A stretch of 64,000 bases of DNA. Source: Tiliqua scincoides (lineage: Eukaryota > Chordata > Lepidosauria > Squamata > Scincidae). Below are positions 60,301-64,000 of the stretch, one piece after another; within the stretch, counting starts at the first letter, position 1; the number at the start of each line of letters is the position of its first letter. The notes beneath the pieces are model-generated. The model saw only the letters and a list, made by a program, of their open reading frames with translations. It made no database searches and was not told the origin of the DNA. Both the position numbers and the translations under genes were made by a program. The DNA lies in contig NC_089823.1 of the NCBI RefSeq assembly GCF_035046505.1, forward strand, positions 101,455,412 to 101,519,411, in the 5' to 3' direction.

Positions 60301-61215
60301 GTCTTGTTCCAATGACTTTAGTTATTTTTTATTTATACAAATGTAAATATTAGAATTTCAAGCGTTAATCCATTTAATCAACTTAATATATTGATTTAAT
60401 TCGTAGTGATAATTTTAATAAGTGTAGCAGGGGGTTAACAGCACATTTGGTTCTGGTATTTCTATAAAATAAAAATTAAAAATGGACAATCCTGTACCAT
60501 GACCAAATGATAATGTTAAAATATTAAAAAGTCAAGTCAGAGGACTTAAGTTTTTCATGTGGCTAGTGGCATATGGCACCCTAAAAGCTATCACATGAAA
60601 ATTTCAGGTACTGGTCATTGTTTGCAATGAGTTTCTTCTTGCCACTTCTTGCTACAAGACAAAATGCCGGCAGGATAAATTTGTCCCCTTGCTTGATCAG
60701 AAGATTGCTCATAAACCTACAAGAAATGATTTCAACTGTGATTTTTCCAGAACTGGTTCACATGCAGTTTCCTACTCACAGCAACATCACAGAAGGCTGG
60801 CATGCTTTCAGGAGTAACAAGAGTGTGAAGCACTTCACACATTATACTACAGCAAATTAAGGTGTGCCAGCATCAATTACACATGTGACAGGTCAGTTGG
60901 TGCTCCTTGAGGTACTCATTATCTGCAAGCATTTTTGCCATATCCACCCCTATACATTATTACATGTAATCTAAAAGCATCTTTGGTAAATAGAAATCTT
61001 AAAAAATGGTATGTCCCTGACACTCCAAGTAAGGAATTTTCTGAAACAGATATCAAGAGAAGAAAGCATCTTACCATGTCACCAGGCTTCACAGACACTG
61101 CCACTACTGCACCAGGCATAGGTGATCTTAAGATGCTCTTGGAATCCTCTTCTACTTTCTCTGGCATGTACTTGCTCAGCTCTGCAGCAAGCTTGGTCAG
61201 TATTTGCAACTTGTA
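37428..61215 (-). CDS. PCCA: PCCA, 3' part (last three coding exons)
   Basis: Propionyl-CoA carboxylase alpha subunit: a mitochondrial matrix, biotin-dependent enzyme converting propionyl-CoA to D-methylmalonyl-CoA with the PCCB subunit. The exons on the minus strand are 61215-61075, 41782-41705 and 37496-37428, all in phase 0 with GT-AG introns. Together they encode the end of the BT linker domain and the full biotin carboxyl carrier domain: [45 protein letters not shown] and [15 protein letters not shown] then TAA. The biotinylated Lys is in AMKM (codon at 41741-41743). This agrees with the human C-terminus as I recall it. Upstream exons lie beyond the right edge. GGACT converges on it from the other strand. 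Confidence 0.96.
37850..38900 (+). mobile_element. L2 LINE fragment split by a SINE
   Basis: The plus-strand part at about 37850-38165 encodes L2 RT phrases in broken frame ([31 protein letters not shown]). The continuation at about 38521-38900 includes [14 protein letters not shown], and a tail ends GATGGGATATAAATCATA. The SINE at 38170-38520 separates the two. It lies in the PCCA intron, antisense to PCCA. Confidence 0.75.
38170..38520 (+). mobile_element. Sauria-type tRNA-derived SINE
   Basis: The tRNA-like head has A- and B-box regions (GTCTAGAGGGTTGAGCCTCC; GGTCGCCAGTTCGAGGCCAC). The body has CAGCTGACAAGCTGAGCCGA, the 3' part has CCGCCTTGAATAAAGTC and GGCGGTATAGAAATACCTG, and a (TTA)n tail covers 38498-38520. 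It appears nearly full length. This family marks lepidosaurs. Confidence 0.85.
38901..39253 (-). other. PCCA intron, nothing recognised
   Basis: Contains a short CA repeat near 38900 and no exon. Confidence 0.5.
39254..39646. mobile_element. Long foldback DNA element with TTA duplication
   Basis: TAGCTCAATCC on the left and GGATTGGGCCC on the right. TTA at 39251-39253 and 39647-39649. It shares interior blocks with 4157-4640. A CT-rich middle contains no transposase. Confidence 0.7.
39701..40144. mobile_element. Non-autonomous hAT element, perfect 8-bp duplication
   Basis: CAGGGGTGCCCAAAC and CTTTTGGACACCCCTG are the termini. TTCTAAAG occurs exactly at 39693-39700 and 40145-40152. 444 bp, in the opposite orientation to 22713-23154. 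It contains a CAG microsatellite near 39920. Confidence 0.92.
40145..41704 (-). other. PCCA intron with a Tigger-like block
   Basis: About 40676-41012 holds CCCCCTGTATCTGTGGGAAT and GAACCGCGGAAAAGTGAAAC, a Tigger-like miniature element of uncertain ends. About 41108-41160 resembles a reversed L2 tail. The rest is unassigned. Confidence 0.5.
41705..41782 (-). CDS. PCCA: PCCA exon: biotinylation motif AMKM
   Basis: 26 codons, [17 protein letters not shown] through AAKTGK. The acceptor TTACCAG precedes 41782 and the donor gtatgc follows 41705. The motif is intact. Confidence 0.96.
42060..42700 (-). mobile_element. L2 LINE C-terminal fragment
   Basis: On the minus strand, broken frames encode [51 protein letters not shown] and [16 protein letters not shown], in the order of L2 ORF2. 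The 3' tail is AT-rich. Several stops, so an old copy. Confidence 0.8.
42880..43350. repeat. Tigger-like repeat block
   Basis: GTCCCTATATCCATGGATCC and GTATCTGTGGATTCAG open the block. The phrase GGCCTCTGCTGGGCT is shared with 36328-36576, and there is an internal inverted repeat of GGTTTCATGAAGAAACCGG type. Ends not defined. Confidence 0.5.
43540..43672 (+). repeat. L2 LINE 3' tail
   Basis: GATTGTGAGCCCTTTTGGGA, GTAAACCGCTTTGTGAACG and GAAAAGCGGTATATAAATAC are the L2 3' end, followed by (TTAA)n. Confidence 0.8.
43673..45609 (-). other. PCCA intron, GC-rich repeat block inside
   Basis: About 44040-44520 is a GC-rich block (GGCACTTGTGCCGGATCC, GGGGCTGCTGCAGC) that looks like a long foldback relative. 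A CAAG microsatellite lies at about 44658. The remainder is plain intron. Confidence 0.45.
45610..45703. repeat. ~90-bp foldback element
   Basis: GCCTGCAATCT on the left, CTGCTTAGGATTG on the right, with GGGTAAGTCCCACTGA and ATTACTTCTGAGTAGACC between. Confidence 0.7.
46088..46264. mobile_element. Foldback DNA element, ~180-bp class
   Basis: GAGCCTAATTC to GGACTGGACCC, with AACTTTCCAGCACTGATGC on the left and GTTGGAAAGTTGGATAGGAC on the right. No matching flank triplet. Confidence 0.7.
46480..48100. other. Unclassified, possibly repeat-derived PCCA intron
   Basis: A tract with homopolymer runs (G at about 46806 and 46963, T at about 46898) and GC-richer blocks at 47390-48000. Words such as CCTTAAAGGGG and a reversed AATAAA near its left edge would fit a broken LTR-type fossil, but no paired ends or coding domain were recognised. 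Family not assigned. Confidence 0.25.
48430..48640 (+). repeat. L2/CR1-like LINE scrap
   Basis: CTTTCAAATCACTCCTCAAG and following bases encode [10 protein letters not shown], the usual C-terminal phrase of L2-type ORF2. Short and isolated. Confidence 0.45.
51120..51620. promoter_or_regulatory. Candidate conserved non-coding element 1
   Basis: Complex, repeat-free sequence with TCTAATTGG and GATTATCAAAG words, and no coding frame. Regulatory role is inferred from composition and locus only. Confidence 0.3.
52690..53035. promoter_or_regulatory. Candidate conserved non-coding element 2
   Basis: Contains GGCCAATTAATGCAC and TTCAGCAATTAAAAG (homeodomain-like cores) and CAGCATCTGCTG (E-box-like). 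Open frames of 63 and about 107 codons on opposite strands overlap here, but neither has splice context or a known domain. Confidence 0.35.
53630..54110. promoter_or_regulatory. Candidate conserved non-coding element 3
   Basis: Dense TAATTA-type cores (AAGATAATTAGC, CAAATTAATTTTG, ATATAATTAGTGGCAATTA) and TTGACAGATGATTATT, which resembles a MEIS/TGIF plus homeodomain site. No repeat, no coding. Confidence 0.35.
56582..56645. mobile_element. TTAA-flanked miniature element, copy 3
   Basis: Reverse orientation: GTGTATACATTTGGTCCC, GTTGCGTATATGCAATG, TGGGCAGAAATGGC, then TTAA (56646-56649). It sits between two L2-like tails (about 56536-56580 and 56670-56715). Confidence 0.6.
57294..57355. repeat. 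(TA)n microsatellite after an L2 tail
   Basis: About 31 TA units. Immediately upstream, GTTGAAAAGTGGTATATAAATA is the 3' end of an L2 copy, so the array probably grew from its tail. Confidence 0.9.
57475..57548. repeat. Short tandem duplication (~36 bp)
   Basis: TCAAGTGAACATTTTACTTT followed by TGCTTTTACT occurs twice in direct order. A local duplication with no apparent function. Confidence 0.75.
58320..58650. promoter_or_regulatory. Candidate conserved non-coding element 4
   Basis: Repeat-free stretch with GAATTGCGCCATCTCGCC, GTTTTTGCAATTAAAGC and GCCCAATTACCATTGATAAG. No gene frame. The regulatory idea is inference. Confidence 0.3.
59463..60022. mobile_element. Long foldback DNA element with perfect 18-bp ends
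   Basis: AGAGCCCAATCCTGAGCT (59463-59480) is the exact complement of 60005-60022. 560 bp, GC-rich, with a GGAAAGTGGGGGTGGAGA tandem at about 59634-59670. The flanks TGA and TAA are close to a TWA duplication. The 155-codon frame inside is low-complexity and not a supported gene. Confidence 0.75.
60023..61074 (-). other. PCCA intron before the 61075 exon
   Basis: Nothing recognisable beyond AT-rich intron. Ordinary donor context at its right edge. Confidence 0.5.
61075..61215 (-). CDS. PCCA: PCCA exon: BT end and SPMPG of the biotin domain
   Basis: Read downward from 61215, after a strong pyrimidine tract ending CCAAG. 47 codons run from [13 protein letters not shown] to SVKPGDM. The donor is gtaaga, seen as the plus-strand complement at 61069-61074. 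Confidence 0.94.
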
Positions 61216-64000
61216 CTTGGAAGTTGAAGAGAAAAGAACGAAGAAAAAGATGACAAAAGTAAATACTATTAAATGAGTGTTTAAGTGTAAAGATATAAAC
61301 TAATCAAACCTTCACAAGATATAGCAAGCACTTTATAGGTATATAAAGCATAGCTATATTTTAATATTTTTACATGTACCGTAGTCCCTCATTTTACACA
61401 TGAGTTACATTCCAGAGTATGTGCATAAAGCTGAAATTGTGTATACTCAAAATTGCCTTGAAAATCCCTTACATCCAGAAAATACATACTGTTTCTTTAA
61501 AAATTATGATAGACAGGTGGGAACAGAAAGCTACAGATGAACAGCAGCATCATTCTCCAGTCTCACTCTCAGGGATGCATTCAGTAAGTGGTGTGGTGGG
61601 TGGAATTGCCTGCACTATTTAAACAGCTGGTTTTTTGTTTCAATTTGCTGACTAGGTGAAGTTGAATTTGTGTAAGTCATCTGTGCCTAAGACAAGGAGC
61701 AACTGCAAATTTTATTATGGATTTTATGAAATACAGTCCAGGATCTAACAAAACCTTAACCTTGAATTGATGCATAAAGCATAGCAGATGGGACCATATC
61801 GAACCCTTTTGCAAATGTTCAAGCAATTGGAAGTATTTTTGCCATTTCTTTAACTACCTCGACACCCCCCCTCTCTCTCTACACCACACAACTTTACTAA
61901 AATGATTGTAAAATTTTACTAACATACACACTTTGGCTGATTTTATGAAAAGGATTTGAAAAAGCACTTCTCCCTTTTCTGGCAGTTATACTTTGAAATT
62001 GCATTGATGTAAATGCAGAGACACTCACTGAGTCAACCCAAAATGTATAGCATAGTAAGTTTTTTATTTTTTGTTAAATCAAGATGTAGTTCCAGGTTAC
62101 TAGCATAACTTAAAAATAATGGAACACAATGAATTCTTAGTTTGATTTTTTCCTATGTAACATCTACCGATGAGACCAAAAACAAAAAGGCCACAGGTCC
62201 CAAGCATCTGCCACTCTGTCCCCCATCAATGTGTGAAATCCACAGGATTTCAAGAAAACAAGCTTTAATTTAAAAACCACCAAAAAACTAAAGTCATTTT
62301 GAGTGACAGTAAAAATGTCCAATATTGTTTTTAGAAGGGGGGAAATTATTCTTACGTTTTAAAGTCATTAAAAACTTTATTTTCACATAGGACATCAAAA
62401 AAGAAGTTCTGAAACTTGGTCTTTGAATCAAGTTTGCCTGTTGCTGTTTTTAGTCTGAAAAGGTTACTACTCTGTAGAAGTCAGCTTTCAGTTGTATGGC
62501 GTGTGTTTTTAAACCCTACCCAGGAGAAGAGATATTATGTTCAGAAATCCAGTAGATGGCAGCAGGTATCTGCAAGAAACTTGTTTGTCTTTCATCATTA
62601 GTGGACAAAAGAAGGACAAGTGTGCTTATAATAAATGTTGTTGCTAAAGCTGTGCATCTAATAATTAAATTTGCATTGAGATCAGCCAGCTTCAATAACT
62701 CAGCTTTTGAGGGTTTTGTTGTTGTTTTTAATTTAAACTTACTCTCTAAAAACACAGTCAGTAGGAACATTTCCCTGCTCACAACCTTAATGTGGTTAAA
62801 ATCACATTACCAGCTTTGATCACCTACAGGAGTGGCATTCAGACTTCCATTCCTGTGGGAATTTTTCACATTGATTCACATACTTGGAATCCCTGAACTT
62901 TGCAGAAGATTCTGGAGTGGGTTTTAGGGTCACTCTTGGGGCAATTCTCAACTCAGCTTACTTTTTGTACTTGAGTAGGCATAGCTTCATACACATACCC
63001 CTCCCAATCCAACATAAATCCCTGTGCAGTGATGCAATGGTGCTGGCATGGGCTACACTGTATCTCACAGGTGAATTTTGGCTGCTGGAGGTCTCCTCGG
63101 AGTAAGGGAACATTCGTTCCCTTGCCTCAGGGTAAGCTCCAGCAGCTGCAATGGGTCAACATGGACCTGTGACAGAGATATTGCTGGCACAAGTCTGCAT
63201 TGACCCATGCATGTGGATGAGGCCCAGGAAAGTGGTTTGGATACGGTGTGTACCAGTGCCATCAATCCTGCCCAGTGCCATCAATCCAGTCATCCTGCTG
63301 GCATGTCTGGTTTTCTCCTGAGGTTCACAAAATAGTTTTTACTTAGTACTGGTGACACCTCACTGTGCAAACAGAATGCACCATATAACTCATACCATTT
63401 GTGCACTGCAAGAGAACAGTAGAAAAACTAACTTTCAAGCAGTGTGTATTTTCACCTGTCTCAAAAGCTCCTGAATTTTGAAAAGTAACACTAAGTTTTG
63501 ATGAACAGAACAAAGAAATTATATGACTAAAACAGAGTTAGATCAGCATTTGTTAACTCAGTAGACTAGTTGAGCCCTAACCCTTTAAAATGTTTTTTAC
63601 TTTGCTATGTAAATCATTTTGTAAACTTTTTTTGTTCAAAAGCTTTATAACCTCATCATGATTCCCCATCCGTTTTGAAAAGAGCAGAATATCCATTGTA
63701 AGGGCAAATGGTAGTTAACCAAGCTAGGTCACATCCTTATCATTTGAAGCACAAGCCAAGAGGAACTTACCCAGCAACAAATCCACTGAAATTAATGGTA
63801 CCTGTAATAACGTACATCTGCTTGCGGTGCTCTTATGTGATTCCCATTTATTTTAGTGAGATTTCTGTACATCTTCCTAAATCAATTATATATTGCCTTA
63901 CTAATCTATCTGCTATGAGCTGTGAAACAAAAAATAAAAATAAAAATAAAATAAAAATAAACCTTAACACTCAGTGATCTAAAACCAATTCAAAAAGTAA
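61216..64000 (-). other. PCCA intron, right edge of the window
   Basis: A Tigger-like start (GTAGTCCCTCATTTTACACA) at about 61379 has no defined end. About 63000-63290 has foldback-like words (GTAAGGGAACATTCGTTCCC). The window ends near a short AAAAT repeat (about 63930). No further PCCA exon was found. Confidence 0.5.

Noticed and set aside
62516-62819. Overlapping 87-88 codon frames as another PCCA exon
   Set aside because: Neither matches PCCA and no suitable acceptor-donor pair is present.
1-64000. CRISPR arrays, operons or prokaryotic signals
   Set aside because: The window is clearly vertebrate: spliced genes, SINEs and LINEs. No regularly spaced repeat array is present.

Overview
This window is vertebrate nuclear DNA, most likely from a squamate reptile and probably a lizard. 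Three genes are read with confidence. They are the last six coding exons of TMTC4 (+ strand, 102-7853), the complete coding region of GGACT (+ strand, 33526-33999) and the last three coding exons of PCCA (- strand, 61215 down to 37428). The order TMTC4, GGACT, PCCA with these orientations is the mirror image of human 13q32.3, so synteny supports all three calls. The squamate call rests on the repeats: a Sauria-type tRNA SINE, a 5S-rRNA-derived SINE, CR1 and L2 LINE pieces, an RTE-like LINE, hAT elements and many foldback elements with CAATCC termini.

Layout. Bases 1-7853 hold TMTC4 exons and introns, followed by a nearly repeat-free tract to about 11.3 kb that is probably a long TMTC4 3'UTR. 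Bases 11.3-19 kb are a transposon-rich spacer. It contains an RTE-like LINE, a hAT element with another element inside it, and a CR1 inserted into a GC-rich DNA element. A CpG island at about 18.98-19.62 kb is the likely GGACT promoter, with a tandem E-box module and a candidate first-exon donor at 19361. Bases 19.4-33.5 kb would then be GGACT intron 1. The GGACT coding exon follows. GGACT and PCCA converge, and about 3 kb of DNA transposons separate their 3' ends. PCCA then runs to the right edge. Its 19.3-kb intron (41783-61074) is repeat-rich at both ends but has a core (about 49.25-56.5 kb) in which I recognise almost no mobile DNA. That core looks like conserved non-coding sequence.

The genes do not form one pathway. 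TMTC4 is an ER O-mannosyltransferase of the cadherin type. GGACT is a cytosolic gamma-glutamylamine cyclotransferase acting on transglutaminase crosslink breakdown products. PCCA is the biotin-carrying alpha subunit of mitochondrial propionyl-CoA carboxylase. In tetrapods PCCA lies next to ZIC2/ZIC5, so the repeat-poor intron may act on ZIC genes rather than on PCCA (inference).

I found no new gene system. The most useful observations are the candidate regulatory elements in the PCCA intron, the duplicated E-box module in the GGACT island, several insertions dated relative to one another by target-site duplications, and three foldback size classes that seem to share one set of termini. Exon edges come from splice signals and from recalled human protein sequences, not from alignment software.
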